Positions 33,207 to 41,791 of a DNA stretch of 64,000 nt are shown here, piece by piece; within the stretch, counting starts at the first letter, position 1; each line of letters opens with the position of its first letter. The notes beneath the pieces are model-generated. The model was not told where the DNA came from, made no database searches, and worked only from the letters and a program-made list of their open reading frames with translations. The position numbers and the translations under genes were made by a program. Origin of the DNA: Curtobacterium sp. GC_Cur_3 (GTDB lineage: Bacteria; Actinomycetota; Actinomycetes; Actinomycetales; Microbacteriaceae); the NCBI RefSeq assembly GCF_026544205.1, contig NZ_JALNUI010000009.1, forward strand, positions 62,001 through 126,000, in the 5' to 3' direction.

Positions 33207-34355
33207 CTACATCTCGGTGTCGCGAACGAACGCTGCGAAGCCGGGGATGGTGAACTCGAGCATTCCGCGGTTAGCGGGTTGGATGAGGCCTTTGTCGATC
33301 AGGCGCGCGCGGGGCGTCGAGAGTTGATTGCTGCTGGTGTTGAGTGCCCCCGCGATCGATGAACGGGACGCTGGACCGTCGCCGAGATTCGCGATAGCGG
33401 CAAGCATGCGTCGTTCGGCTGGTGAGCAGGCAGACCACCGCGCGCGGAAGAGGGCGTCGAGATCCGCTTGCATTGCGACGTGGCCGTGCTCGACGGCGTC
33501 GACGTCGATGATGCCGCCCGGGTCCGGCCGGCCAGCGGCCGTCCACGCGGCATCCGCAATGAGTTGCACGGAGTACGGGTACCCCTGCGCGATTTCCAGA
33601 GCTCGGTCGACGGCGGGCGGTGACCAGTGCACGCCGAGTGCCCGTGCGGGGCCGATAAGCGCGATCTCCTCCGCCTCCCGATGCAGGGGCCCGAGGGGCC
33701 GGTACGCGAGACGTTCGCTGAAGGTGACGATCCCCGCGATCGTCTCGGGCGCGTTTGGGAGCCCGGCGGCGAATACTGCTGCACGAACGTCGGAGCCTTC
33801 GGCTTGCAGGTGTTGCCAGGCGTAGACCAGCGTGCGAAGCCCTGCTGGGTCGGCGGATTGGATTTCGTCGATGAGGATGACCAGGGGGGATTCGTTGGCG
33901 GCTGCCGCGATTACGGCCTCAAGCGCGCGCGCCCCCGACAGCTCGAGTTCTTGGCGGTTGTTCGCTGGGTGGAAGGTACCGGTCGCGGTCGCGACACCTG
34001 GCACCCCAACAGAGAGCTGCAACGTCTCGATCCTGCTCCGAAGCGCCGCTCGTGCTTTGCCGCTGAACCCGTCGGTCGCGCGCCGGAGCTCGGCGGCGAT
34101 CTGCGCCACCAGTCCCTGTTCTTCGCCTGCGGTCACCCACACCGTCACTGCGCCACGTGCTGCAGCATGACGCTGGTATTCCCGGAGGAGGGAGGTCTTC
34201 CCAAAGCCGCGGGCCGCGTGGTCGACCCGGATGCGGCCCACCAGGCGGCCGAGGTCAATCAGTGTGGACAGACGTTCGTCGACCTCAGCGATCTGCTGAG
34301 CACGCCCAGGCACAGTTCGGGCAATCTCCCCTGGGGTGTAGGGGCTTGGCTGCAT
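33207..34355 (-). CDS. AAA/STAND-like ATPase
   Basis: The 382-aa product has a Walker A region HAARGFGKTSLLREYQ (GKT present, first Gly of the usual pattern replaced), Walker B LVILIDEIQSADPAGLRTLV, and sensor-like FAAGLPNAPETI. A C-terminal winged-helix-type segment follows (RRMLAAIANLGDGPASRSSI and TSSNQLSTPRARLIDKGLIQ). The layout resembles ORC/Cdc6-like or STAND-type ATPases with a DNA-binding tail that are frequent on mobile elements. A perfect inverted repeat lies just upstream of the start. A defence or regulatory role is possible but not shown. Confidence 0.75.
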   Translation of the reverse strand: MQPSPYTPGEIARTVPGRAQQIAEVDERLSTLIDLGRLVGRIRVDHAARGFGKTSLLREYQRHAAARGAVTVWVTAGEEQGLVAQIAAELRRATDGFSGKARAALRSRIETLQLSVGVPGVATATGTFHPANNRQELELSGARALEAVIAAAANESPLVILIDEIQSADPAGLRTLVYAWQHLQAEGSDVRAAVFAAGLPNAPETIAGIVTFSERLAYRPLGPLHREAEEIALIGPARALGVHWSPPAVDRALEIAQGYPYSVQLIADAAWTAAGRPDPGGIIDVDAVEHGHVAMQADLDALFRARWSACSPAERRMLAAIANLGDGPASRSSIAGALNTSSNQLSTPRARLIDKGLIQPANRGMLEFTIPGFAAFVRDTEM

Positions 34356-34371
34356 GAGATCACCGATCGTT

Positions 34372-34397
34372 TGTTATGAAGCTGGGATTTCATAACA
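34372..34397. promoter_or_regulatory. perfect AT-rich inverted repeat, operator candidate
   Basis: TGTTATGAA and TTCATAACA are arms of a 9-bp inverted repeat with an 8-base spacer, 17 bases before the ATPase start codon. AT-rich sequence is rare in this window. It is probably a repressor site, perhaps for the ATPase itself or its C-terminal winged helix. Confidence 0.6.
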
Positions 34398-34482
34398 GAG
34401 TATCAACTGCCGTCGTGCTCACCTTGCGCACTGTCCCACAGCGTGTACTGCCCCCCGCGAGGTCGCGGTTTACACGTGCTGC

Positions 34483-35058
34483 TCATGCGGCTCGCGCCGG
34501 TAGGAGTGTCTGCAGCGCGAGTATCCCATCGCGCGCTCGAGTTTTCGCGGTGCCGACGGTCACGCCGAGCCGTTCGGCAAGTTCGGGCCCAGTTAGTTCG
34601 TGGAGGTAGCGCAGCACGACAGCGTCGCGTTGCTTCGCGCTGAGCCCGGCGAGGGCAGTCACGAGCATTGGCCGCATGAGCATCGTGTCCACGGCATCCA
34701 TGCCGGCATCGCCGTACTCCTGCTCGCGGCTTCCGATGCGGAGGTCTCGGGCTCGTGAGGACTCACTCGATCGGATGCGGTCGATCGCTCGCCGGTGCGC
34801 GATGGTCCGCAACCAGGACTGCAGCGAGGCCTTGGCGGGGTCGAATCGTTCGGGGCGCTCCCAGAGCTCGATGAAAGCGTCATGTGTGACGTCTTCGGCA
34901 AGGTCGGCGTCGCGGATGATGCTCCGCGTGAAGCGCCGAAGTCCGGGTGCAAGCGCACGGTAGAGGCCGTCGAACGCTGTTGCGTCTCGTGCGACCAGCG
35001 CGGCCGCGATGCCAGTATCAGTGAACGCGGCCGTGGTCCGTGCAGTCACGCGGCTCAC
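34483..35058 (-). CDS. ECF sigma factor, SigK-like
   Basis: The 191-aa product has region 2 (FDGLYRALAPGLRRFTRSII, DADLAEDVTHDAFIELWERP and SLQSWLRTIAHRRAIDRIRS) and region 4 (LAGLSAKQRDAVVLRYLHEL, then TGPELAERLGVTVGTAKTRA). It looks fully functional and resembles the SigK group. No anti-sigma gene is adjacent. The neighbouring secreted-protein gene upstream on the same strand could be a target. Confidence 0.9.
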   Translation of the reverse strand: MSRVTARTTAAFTDTGIAAALVARDATAFDGLYRALAPGLRRFTRSIIRDADLAEDVTHDAFIELWERPERFDPAKASLQSWLRTIAHRRAIDRIRSSESSRARDLRIGSREQEYGDAGMDAVDTMLMRPMLVTALAGLSAKQRDAVVLRYLHELTGPELAERLGVTVGTAKTRARDGILALQTLLPARAA

Positions 35059-35125
35059 CTACCCTTCCGATCGATCGGTCGGTCGATCACGGTAGTTGTA
35101 TCCGCAGTGCGGCGGAGACCCCCAA

Positions 35126-35167
35126 AACGGGAACAGCACCTCGCTGCTGCGAGATGCTGTTTCCGTT
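35126..35167 (-). terminator. long hairpin after the secreted-protein gene
   Basis: A roughly 18-pair stem with one mismatch and one G-T pair (AACGGGAACAGCA ... TGCTGTTTCCGTT) and a TGCT loop lies 40 bases beyond the stop of the leftward gene. Confidence 0.75.
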
Positions 35168-35208
35168 CCCCGGCTCAGAAGGCACCCAAGGGGCCTGCGA
35201 TCAGGTGC

Positions 35209-35886
35209 TTACTTGATCTGGGCGGTGATGGTGGCGGTCCCGACGAGCAGGCCTGCCTTGACGGCGTCGGTCTTGAAGGTGCTGTTGAGCAGCTTCGCGG
35301 CGTCGGCGGAGACGTGGACGGTGGTGCCGGTCAGGATCGCGTTGTCACCCTCGAGCTGGAGGGCCTTCAGCGAGCCGCCGTGGAGGGAGAACAGGTACGC
35401 GTTCGGGGCGGCGACTTCACCGTTGACGAGGACGTCGCCGTAGAGCTTGGAGGAGCCGGGGTTCACGACGAAGTTCTCCAGCGTGACGGTCGTGTCGCCG
35501 GCCTTCAGGGTCAGACCGGAGTCGTCGTGGTTGAGCAGGCCCTGCACGTAGGGGCGGTAGTTGCCGTCCGGGCTCCAGTACGTGACCGACCCGGCGGTGA
35601 TCGGGAACGACACGGCGCCGTCGGCGAGCTTCGCGGTGCCGGAGACGCCGGGGGTGAGCTTGAGGGAGGTGAGGGCGTCGGTGAAGCCCTTGTCGAGGGC
35701 GACGGAGGTGTCGCCGCCGAGGACCTCGGGGACCGACGCGACGGGGGCGGGGATCTTGGAGGAGGACGAGGCGACCGTGTGGATCGTGGGGGTGGCCTGC
35801 GCGGCGGAGACGCCGAACCCGGCACCGGTGAGGATGATCGCGCCAGCGGCGGCGAGGGAGACCGTGGTCTTGGTGATCTTGCGCAT
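35209..35886 (-). CDS. secreted protein of unknown family, HtaA-like character possible
   Basis: The 225-aa product has a signal peptide (MRKITKTTVSLAAAGAIILT, cleavage near residue 31 after AQA). The mature part is beta-rich (LADGAVSFPITAGSVTYWSP, TVTLENFVVNPGSSKLYGDV, LFSLHGGSLKALQLEGDNAI). This pattern recalls HtaA-type or similar secreted beta domains, which I cannot confirm. There is no sorting signal or lipobox, so it is released or bound non-covalently. It is encoded beside a SigK-like sigma factor. Confidence 0.75.
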   Translation of the reverse strand: MRKITKTTVSLAAAGAIILTGAGFGVSAAQATPTIHTVASSSSKIPAPVASVPEVLGGDTSVALDKGFTDALTSLKLTPGVSGTAKLADGAVSFPITAGSVTYWSPDGNYRPYVQGLLNHDDSGLTLKAGDTTVTLENFVVNPGSSKLYGDVLVNGEVAAPNAYLFSLHGGSLKALQLEGDNAILTGTTVHVSADAAKLLNSTFKTDAVKAGLLVGTATITAQIK

Positions 35887-36109
35887 GGTGTTCGTGTCCT
35901 TTGCTGTGTCGCGCTCGGCGCGGCTGCTGTGTGCGCGCCGAACACACCCTCGATGAGGGTGGAGAACCAGCGATGGGCGGCTGGTGAGCGCCCCGGGTGT
36001 TTCCCGGCCTGTGCAACGTATTCGGCGGCCTCCGCCGAATGGTTTGGAATCCCGTACCCCGTTGCACGATCGTGACATCTTACGTAGGAAATGTGCCCTG
36101 TTAGGGGGC

Positions 36110-36440
36110 CATGGAGCGGTCGTTGCCTCATGGATCGGTCGCGGGAGTTCGCGTCGGCTAACGGGAGGGGCTGGTGCGTTATCGTCACCAATCGCCTCAG
36201 ATTGGGGTTGTAGTGACCCGCCAGACGAGCTTCCCGTCTCGGAGAAGAGCGAGTGTCAGCACGTGAGATGTGGTCGTCGGTGGTACCGCCGCGCGAGCTG
36301 AATGTGCCGTCCACGCGACAGGGCCACCGTGATCGATGTGTCCGTCTGCCTTAGTGCACCGGCATAGGAAAGGCGCCCCTCCGACCAAGGGTCGGAGGGG
36401 CGCCTCGTGGTGCGGTACGACTCAGGCGATGCGCGAGCGG
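36110..36440 (+). repeat. copy 2 of the ~330-bp direct repeat
   Basis: It matches 19352-19690 in the same orientation. It consists of non-coding spacer, an intact terminator hairpin and the last codons of the LAFTG surface-protein gene. The 16.8 kb between the two copies is the accessory mosaic. From 35887 to 36109 I see no gene. Confidence 0.7.
36371..36405 (-). terminator. perfect 16-bp hairpin after the surface-protein gene
   Basis: Arms AGGCGCCCCTCCGACC and GGTCGGAGGGGCGCCT enclose an AAG loop, 16 bases beyond the stop of the leftward gene. In the relic copy at 19.6 kb the left arm is mutated. Confidence 0.85.
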
Positions 36441-37924
36441 CGACGTGCCATGACGACGGTCAGGGCCGCGCCGGCCAGCATGAGCAGACCGGCGATGACC
36501 GCCGCGGGAGTGATATCGGCGCCGGTGAAGGCGAGCTCACCGGTCGGCGTGACGGTGCCCGTCCCCGTGGCGACCGGCGTGGTGCCGGAGCCGACCGGCG
36601 TGGTTCCGGCGGCGGGGGTCGCGGTGACGGTGAACTCCACCGGCTCGGACGGCGCGGAGACGACCGGGTCGCCGTTCGTGTCGAGGACCGGCTGACCGTC
36701 GGCTCCGAGCAGGAAGCTCGTCGCGGCGGCGGTGTAGTCACCGGGAGCGGCGGCCAGCGTGACGGCCCAGGTGCCGTCCGTCCCGACGACGATCGGGTCG
36801 GTCGGGTCGGCGGGCTGGGCGGCTGCGCGTGCGGTCGGGGTGACCTGGTCGGTGGGCACGGCGAGGAGCAGAATGTTGCTGCCCGGAGTACCGGTCCCCT
36901 CGAAAGTGACCTGCGAGCCGACGACCTCGGCACCGTTCTCCGGCGAGGTGATGACCGGGGTGTCGAGCGCGATCGGCGTCGTCGGCGGGGTGGTCGCTGC
37001 GGGGAGCGAGAAGCGGACGGTGACGTCACCGGTGCCGACGCCGCCCGTGACCTGGGTCAGGCGGACGGATTGGGCCGTGGCGGCGTCCTCAGCGAAGGTG
37101 ACGTCGACGCTCCAGGCGCCGTCGTCGCCGACGGTCGCCTGCACGAGCGGGAAGTCTCCGTCGAGCGACACCCGCGAGCCGGCGGTGCCGGTGCCCGAGA
37201 ACGTCACGGTGCGGGTGGCGGCGGTGTCGCCGTCCTTCGGGGTGGTCACGACGAGCGTCTGCGTCGCGGGGAGGTTGACGTTCACCGTCTGGCTCCCGCG
37301 GCCGGCTCCGCCCTGGATCTGGTTGACCGTGATCGACTGCGCGCGGTCGACGTCAGCGGGGAACGTGACCTGACCGGTCCACGAGCCGTCGGCGCCGACG
37401 AGGATCCCGGTGGTCGGGGTGCCGGCGGAGGGCACCAGGGTGATGTTCGCCGTGGGGATGCCGGTACCGGTCACGGTGACGGTGCGCGAGGTGACGTACT
37501 GGCCCGCGGTGGGGCTCGTCACGGTGAGCTGCGCCGCCGGGGCGGGCAGGGCAAACGAAACAGACTTCGCGTCGCTGAACCCGCTGCCGCCGACGACCCC
37601 GTCGACGAACGCGGTCTGCGCCACGGCGGCGTCCGCCGCGTACACGTGGTCGACCGACCATGCGCCGCTGGCCGGGACGCTCGCGACGGTCTCCAGGACG
37701 GCGCCAGCCTGGTTGTCCTGGTGGATCACGATCTTCGAGCCGGCGACAGCCGTCCCGGAGAACTCCACGTCGCGGGTGGCGGTGGTCTGGCCGGACGTCG
37801 GCGACGTCACCACGAGGTTGCCGGGTGCGGCGCTGGCGGATGTTGCAGTGAGGAGCGCTCCTCCGAGCGCGAGCGAGAGCACGGCTGGCGCGACCAGCAG
37901 CTTCCGCCATGACGACTTCGTCAC
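36422..37924 (-). CDS. LAFTG cell-wall surface protein with Ig-like repeats
   Basis: The 500-aa product has a signal peptide (LLVAPAVLSLALGGALLTAT), then about four repeats of ~85-100 residues. Each opens with a variant of LVVTSPTSGQTTATRDVEFSGTA (seen as TSP/TTP-x-xG ... FSGTG/VTGTG), as in bacterial Ig-like adhesin modules. The C-terminus has sorting motif LAFTG, a membrane span and tail ARRRSRIA. LAxTG is the signal used by class E sortases of high-GC actinobacteria. It is probably anchored to peptidoglycan as an adhesin or spacer. The sortase is not in the window. Confidence 0.9.
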   Translation of the reverse strand: MTKSSWRKLLVAPAVLSLALGGALLTATSASAAPGNLVVTSPTSGQTTATRDVEFSGTAVAGSKIVIHQDNQAGAVLETVASVPASGAWSVDHVYAADAAVAQTAFVDGVVGGSGFSDAKSVSFALPAPAAQLTVTSPTAGQYVTSRTVTVTGTGIPTANITLVPSAGTPTTGILVGADGSWTGQVTFPADVDRAQSITVNQIQGGAGRGSQTVNVNLPATQTLVVTTPKDGDTAATRTVTFSGTGTAGSRVSLDGDFPLVQATVGDDGAWSVDVTFAEDAATAQSVRLTQVTGGVGTGDVTVRFSLPAATTPPTTPIALDTPVITSPENGAEVVGSQVTFEGTGTPGSNILLLAVPTDQVTPTARAAAQPADPTDPIVVGTDGTWAVTLAAAPGDYTAAATSFLLGADGQPVLDTNGDPVVSAPSEPVEFTVTATPAAGTTPVGSGTTPVATGTGTVTPTGELAFTGADITPAAVIAGLLMLAGAALTVVMARRRSRIA

Positions 37925-38222
37925 GGGTATCCGTTCGGTCTGGCGACGGTGACGGATTGGGTCAGCGCCGCAGATGAGATGCCGTCAAGGAAACGACGAC
38001 ACCCCGATCCTAAGCATCTCCTTAGAGTTGCGTAAAGACCAACCCTGCCGCCGACCCCTCGATGCGCCGATGGATGATTCGCCGTACTTGGCGGCACTGA
38101 CCCACAGGGCCGGCGGTGTGCGTGACGCCGGTTCTATGCAGAGGAACCACTGCCGTCGCCCCAAAGTCAACGTCAACGTCAGAGACTGCAGCAAGTGCCT
38201 TCCGGACGTCGCGATCGGCCGG

Positions 38223-38876
38223 TTAGTGGAGGGCGCCGATGGTGAAGATCGTCTCGTTGCCAGCGGTACAGCCTCGCACGCCCTCCGCGGGGATGAACAG
38301 GCTTGTCTTCGATCCCGGTGGGTACACCCGGAACCCGTCGCCCGTGACGGGCCGACACGTGCCTGGGTCGAACGCGTCGGCTTGCACGTAGTGGAACCGC
38401 GCTACAGCGGTGGTCCCCGGCTTGAGTGCGACGGTACCGTGGGCGGTGTTGCGATCGAACTCGGCCGGCTGCCCGATCTGGGTCCCGTTGTCCTCACCGA
38501 CGAGGGACACTCCGGGCCAACCCTGGAGCGTGCAATCGGTGGTCCCGGTGTTGATCAGGTGGAGCTCTTCCTCGACGTTCGACGCGCCAGCGGTCCGACC
38601 GGCGAAATCACCCTTGAGGTGGGCAGTCGTGCACCGGGGGGCGTCCTCTTCAGGTGCACGGCCGGCCGCGCCAGTACCCGTGTCAGCGCCCGCGGTATCC
38701 GTCGGCGAAACGGTCGGCGGAACAGCAGGAGGCGTCGCTGAGCTCGTCGCGGTCATCGTCCCGGTGACGGTTCGCGCGGTGGTCGGAGTCGGCGTATTGG
38801 TGGAGCTACAGCCAGCAAGCACCACACCGAGCAGGACAACAGCAGAGGCCATCGTCCAACGTGACTGTGTGTTCAT
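38223..38876 (-). CDS. DUF4232-type lipoprotein
   Basis: The 217-aa product has a lipoprotein signal ending in LLGVVLAGCSST and a Thr/Ser/Pro linker. The exported domain has HLINTGTTDCTLQGWPGVSL, GTVALKPGTTAVARFHY and a C-terminal CxxG-type cysteine (EGVRGCTAGN). This is the recurring DUF4232 pattern of actinobacterial envelope proteins of unknown function. It is divergent from the gene starting at 38938; the 61-bp gap must hold both promoters. From 37925 to 38222 upstream of the surface protein I see no gene. Confidence 0.85.
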   Translation of the reverse strand: MNTQSRWTMASAVVLLGVVLAGCSSTNTPTPTTARTVTGTMTATSSATPPAVPPTVSPTDTAGADTGTGAAGRAPEEDAPRCTTAHLKGDFAGRTAGASNVEEELHLINTGTTDCTLQGWPGVSLVGEDNGTQIGQPAEFDRNTAHGTVALKPGTTAVARFHYVQADAFDPGTCRPVTGDGFRVYPPGSKTSLFIPAEGVRGCTAGNETIFTIGALH

Positions 38877-38937
38877 CCGACCACTCAAGCGCAACGCCAC
38901 CGCTCCACGTCCAGACTCGTACCGCCGCGGAACTGGT

Positions 38938-39504
38938 ATGGGAACAACCCGTGTCATCGACTCGGAAACCGTCGACACATGGGCGACCACAGACGCCGAC
39001 CGCCTTCAGGGACGCGAGGATGAACTCCGGGTCCTGGGGTGCGATGATCCCCGCGTGCTCGTGTGGTTGACGGACTGGCAGGTCGTGGAACAACACCTGC
39101 TTGTGGCGCCGGGGGATGCCGTCGCCTGGGAGCTGTGTCCGGCTGACATGGAGTGGACAACGCGTCTGTTCGGGGATCGTCTCGTCCTCGAGTGGCAGCT
39201 CGACGGGTATGGTGACGCGGCCAGACGACGCGCTCGGCAGGTCCGGGGTCGTGTGCTGGAACTCAGGAGTGTTCGTTGCCGTCAACGACAGGCATCTGAG
39301 GGGATCGTCCCCGTCGCCGGTGCCGCTCGCCTGCAACCCGTGCACGACACTTCGAGTTCATGGGCTCGGCCCAGTAGGACACCGACCGATCCAGCCGGAG
39401 GCGTCGGCCTTCAGCACCCCGGATGGCGCTCGTACTCGAGCATCTTCGCCGAAGGTCAAGCGGAGTACCTCTACGGCTACGTCGTCACGATCTGCACCGA
39501 GTGA
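38938..39504 (+). CDS. DUF6578-like protein
   Basis: The product is about 188 aa. After a ~35-residue head it has RVLVWLTDWQVVEQHLLVAP and a GDAVAWELCPADMEWTTRLF segment, then a variable part, then VPVAGAARLQPVHDT and a final EYLYGYVVTI. This order resembles the actinobacterial DUF6578 proteins of unknown function. Part of the 3' half could also be read in other frames, so a small error or frameshift in the middle cannot be excluded. Confidence 0.55.
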   Translation: MGTTRVIDSETVDTWATTDADRLQGREDELRVLGCDDPRVLVWLTDWQVVEQHLLVAPGDAVAWELCPADMEWTTRLFGDRLVLEWQLDGYGDAARRRARQVRGRVLELRSVRCRQRQASEGIVPVAGAARLQPVHDTSSSWARPSRTPTDPAGGVGLQHPGWRSYSSIFAEGQAEYLYGYVVTICTE

Positions 39505-39588
39505 GATGACAGTCCCACGTGACAGTTCCCAGCCGTCGCTCGTCATGTCTGGCGGTGTCGGCCGCGCGCGATAGAACTGTCGTAGCGA

Positions 39589-39627
39589 GGGCACCCGTTC
39601 TCAGTTCGGGTCTGGAACGGGTGTCCC
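39589..39627 (+). terminator. hairpin downstream of the DUF6578-like gene
   Basis: GGGCACCCGTTC pairs with GAACGGGTGTCCC with one bulge; the loop is 14 bases. It lies 85 bases after the stop. From 39628 to 39894 I see nothing coding. Confidence 0.4.
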
Positions 39628-39894
39628 CGTGCTACGACGTCGTCGGGTCGACGTTGATTCTGACGAGCCCCGTCCACTGCGTGGACGGACGCGGCTAGGG
39701 TCCGCGCTGTAGCACTGCGCACGATACCTCTCGGTAGCAAGGGAGCACCTCGAGCTGGTCATTTGGCGCTCAGGCTGGACCTGGTGCTCCAGGCGGTGCA
39801 TGTCCTACCCTCGCGGGGAGGCCGGTTCGAGCAAGCTCCTGACCTCGTCAGGGCGGTCCGATGCGGGCGTGCCCGGAGCGGACGGGGTCAACGA

Positions 39895-40143
39895 TCAGAC
39901 CCCGTCCGCTTCCCCGCACGTCGCCGAGTGGCGAATCCTCGGTTGGGCCTCAGGGGGCGGAGCAGACCGATGTTGGGATGGGAACACGTTGGCTTCGGAA
40001 ATCATCTCGAACAGGTCGGGCATGTGCCCTTCCGCGGATGCGGGGGACGCCTCCCCTCGGCGGAATCGACGTCGGAGCCCTGCCATCGTCTCGATCCGTG
40101 CTGGCGGAACCGATGGCTCGCGCTCGTACTGCGATGCGTTCAT
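39895..40143 (-). CDS. small protein of unknown function with a strong ribosome binding site
   Basis: The 82-aa product starts with MNASQYEREP. The case for it is the ribosome binding site: TAGGAGG stands 5 bases before the ATG on the minus strand, the best in the neighbourhood. The product is hydrophilic, with an Arg-rich helix (RRRFRRGE) and LFEMISEANVFPSQHRSAPP. No family is recognised. A longer rightward frame covers the same bases but has no such signal. Confidence 0.5.
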   Translation of the reverse strand: MNASQYEREPSVPPARIETMAGLRRRFRRGEASPASAEGHMPDLFEMISEANVFPSQHRSAPPPEAQPRIRHSATCGEADGV

Positions 40144-40484
40144 GCCGACCTCCTACCGCCAGCTCTGATTGTGGACGCCCTCGGTCAACTCGTCCGCTGA
40201 ATAGCGCACAACGGCGGTCAGAGCGAACGTCGCTGCGTAGCGTTCCGGCACCCTGTCGACGACGGCATGGTCGGCGCGGAACGACAGGCGCGACAATTTT
40301 CCGCGCACCGTCGCGCCCCTCCGAACGGTGCCTCTCCCACCGATCAGGACGGGGCGCGCTCCGCCCGGGGACCAACTGGCATTTTCGGGTCGCGTTCCGT
40401 TGTCCAGTACGTGCAACAGGTGTCGCCTTCCAGTGCGGGATCCCTCCCGTGGTGTGGACCCGCAACCTTGAGAGGTCGAAGGCC

Positions 40485-40775
40485 ATGAAGAACTTGGTGT
40501 ACGGCGGTATGCCCATTCTCGTCACGGACGACGTCGCCGATGCCGTTCTCCACTACGCCGCGATGCTCGCCCAGATGAAAGCGAGCGACGTCATCGCCGT
40601 TCCGACCGTCGACAGGACGGGATACGCCTCGGAGACGTCAGTGCTGTTAGCGGCAGGCATTCTGCTCGCAGCCGAAGTGGCTCCCGACGACGAACTCGAG
40701 GACAACAACCGATCCTTTGTGGAGGAACTGACTGTGCGTATCCGCGAGGTTCACGCGAACGTCTCCCTCTCCTGA
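40485..40775 (+). CDS. small conserved-looking protein of unknown function
   Basis: The product is 96 aa from an ATG preceded by AGAGG/GAAGG. It begins MKNLVYGGMPILVTDDVADA and ends with a helical VEELTVRIREVHANVSLS. It is soluble and rich in acidic residues near DDELEDNN. It looks like the small cytosolic proteins often found beside stress genes, but no family is recognised. The frame is open further upstream, without similarity or start signal. Confidence 0.6.
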   Translation: MKNLVYGGMPILVTDDVADAVLHYAAMLAQMKASDVIAVPTVDRTGYASETSVLLAAGILLAAEVAPDDELEDNNRSFVEELTVRIREVHANVSLS

Positions 40776-41221
40776 CCGGCTAGCGTGCCCCCGCGAGGTC
40801 GAACCACGCGAATCTCGCCGGGTCTGCCCCTACGATGCCACCGTGAGATGCGACAGCCGGTTCGATCGTTGGACCTGCATGCTCTCCGCCGGTCATGAAG
40901 GGCCGCATCGGTGGTTTGGCGATGGCGCAGAAGCCACGTGGAACGCGCGCTGCGCGGGCAAGACCCTCCGCGCGTTTACGCGGCGCTCGACCTGAATACT
41001 CGTGTCGGTGCTCTGCAACTGAGTAACGAGCAGGTCTTCCTGGGTAGGGGACCACGGCTCTCGCCTGGCGCGCGGACTCGATCGGTAGGGGTTGCGGAAC
41101 CGAAGAGATTGATGTTGCGGTAGCAGGAGGACCTGGGTGGTGCTGCATCGATGTGGCAGTCTGTGTCGCGTTCCAACCGATGGATGGTGGCTGACCCGAG
41201 GTCACCGTAGAAGGGTGGTGC
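40776..41221. other. intergenic stretch upstream of the sigma/Asp23 operon
   Basis: A leftward frame ends at 40780 with a plausible tail (GGIVGADPARFAWFDLAGAR), but no start can be supported. The promoter of the following operon should lie at the right end. I see no convincing RNA gene. Confidence 0.35.
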
Positions 41222-41791
41222 GTGGTGCCGGAGGCTGCTGCGCGTTCTGCGCTCGAGGATGCAGAGGATGCGCTGTTGGCGTCGCGTGCTGCGGAGGGGG
41301 ATGTGCGGGCGTTCGAGGTGTTGATGCGGCGGTACAGCCGCGTGGTGCGTGCCTATGCCCGCCGTGTCCTGAGCTCGTCTGCCGATGTTGACGATGTCAC
41401 CCAGGACGTGTTCGTCACCGCGTGGCAGCAGTTGCCGCGGTTGTCTGATCCGGCTGTGGTGCGCGGCTGGTTGCTGCGGATCACAACTCGGAAGGCAATC
41501 GACCGGGTGCGGGCGCTCCGAAGCCATGTCGACATCGATGACCACGACCAGGAAGCACCCGAGTGGGAGCGGCCTGACCGGCTCCATGAGGCAGCGATTC
41601 GGGAGCAGGCGATGTCGGTAGCGTTGCGGGCGCTTCCCGAGGACCAGCGGCGGTGCTGGGTTCTGAAAGAGTTCGCGGATTACAGTTACCAGGACATCGC
41701 CGCTGAACTGGATGTTCCGGTGTCGACGGTCCGGGGTTTGTTGTCTCGGGCCCGGAAGAACATGATTCGAGCAATGGAGGGCTGGCGATGA
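41222..41791 (+). CDS. ECF sigma factor heading the Asp23 operon
   Basis: The product is 189 aa from a GTG. Region 2 is FEVLMRRYSRVVRAYARRVL, VDDVTQDVFVTAWQQLPRL and VVRGWLLRITTRKAIDRVRA. Region 4 is LRALPEDQRRCWVLKEFADY, then SYQDIAAELDVPVSTVRGLL. The stop overlaps the first Asp23-like gene (ATGA). This sigma factor therefore probably drives its own operon and senses the state of the proteins encoded with it. Confidence 0.92.
   Translation: MVPEAAARSALEDAEDALLASRAAEGDVRAFEVLMRRYSRVVRAYARRVLSSSADVDDVTQDVFVTAWQQLPRLSDPAVVRGWLLRITTRKAIDRVRALRSHVDIDDHDQEAPEWERPDRLHEAAIREQAMSVALRALPEDQRRCWVLKEFADYSYQDIAAELDVPVSTVRGLLSRARKNMIRAMEGWR

Noticed and set aside
40780-41205. 141-codon leftward gene
   Set aside because: Only the tail looks protein-like; there is no ribosome binding site or family, so it is not listed as a gene.
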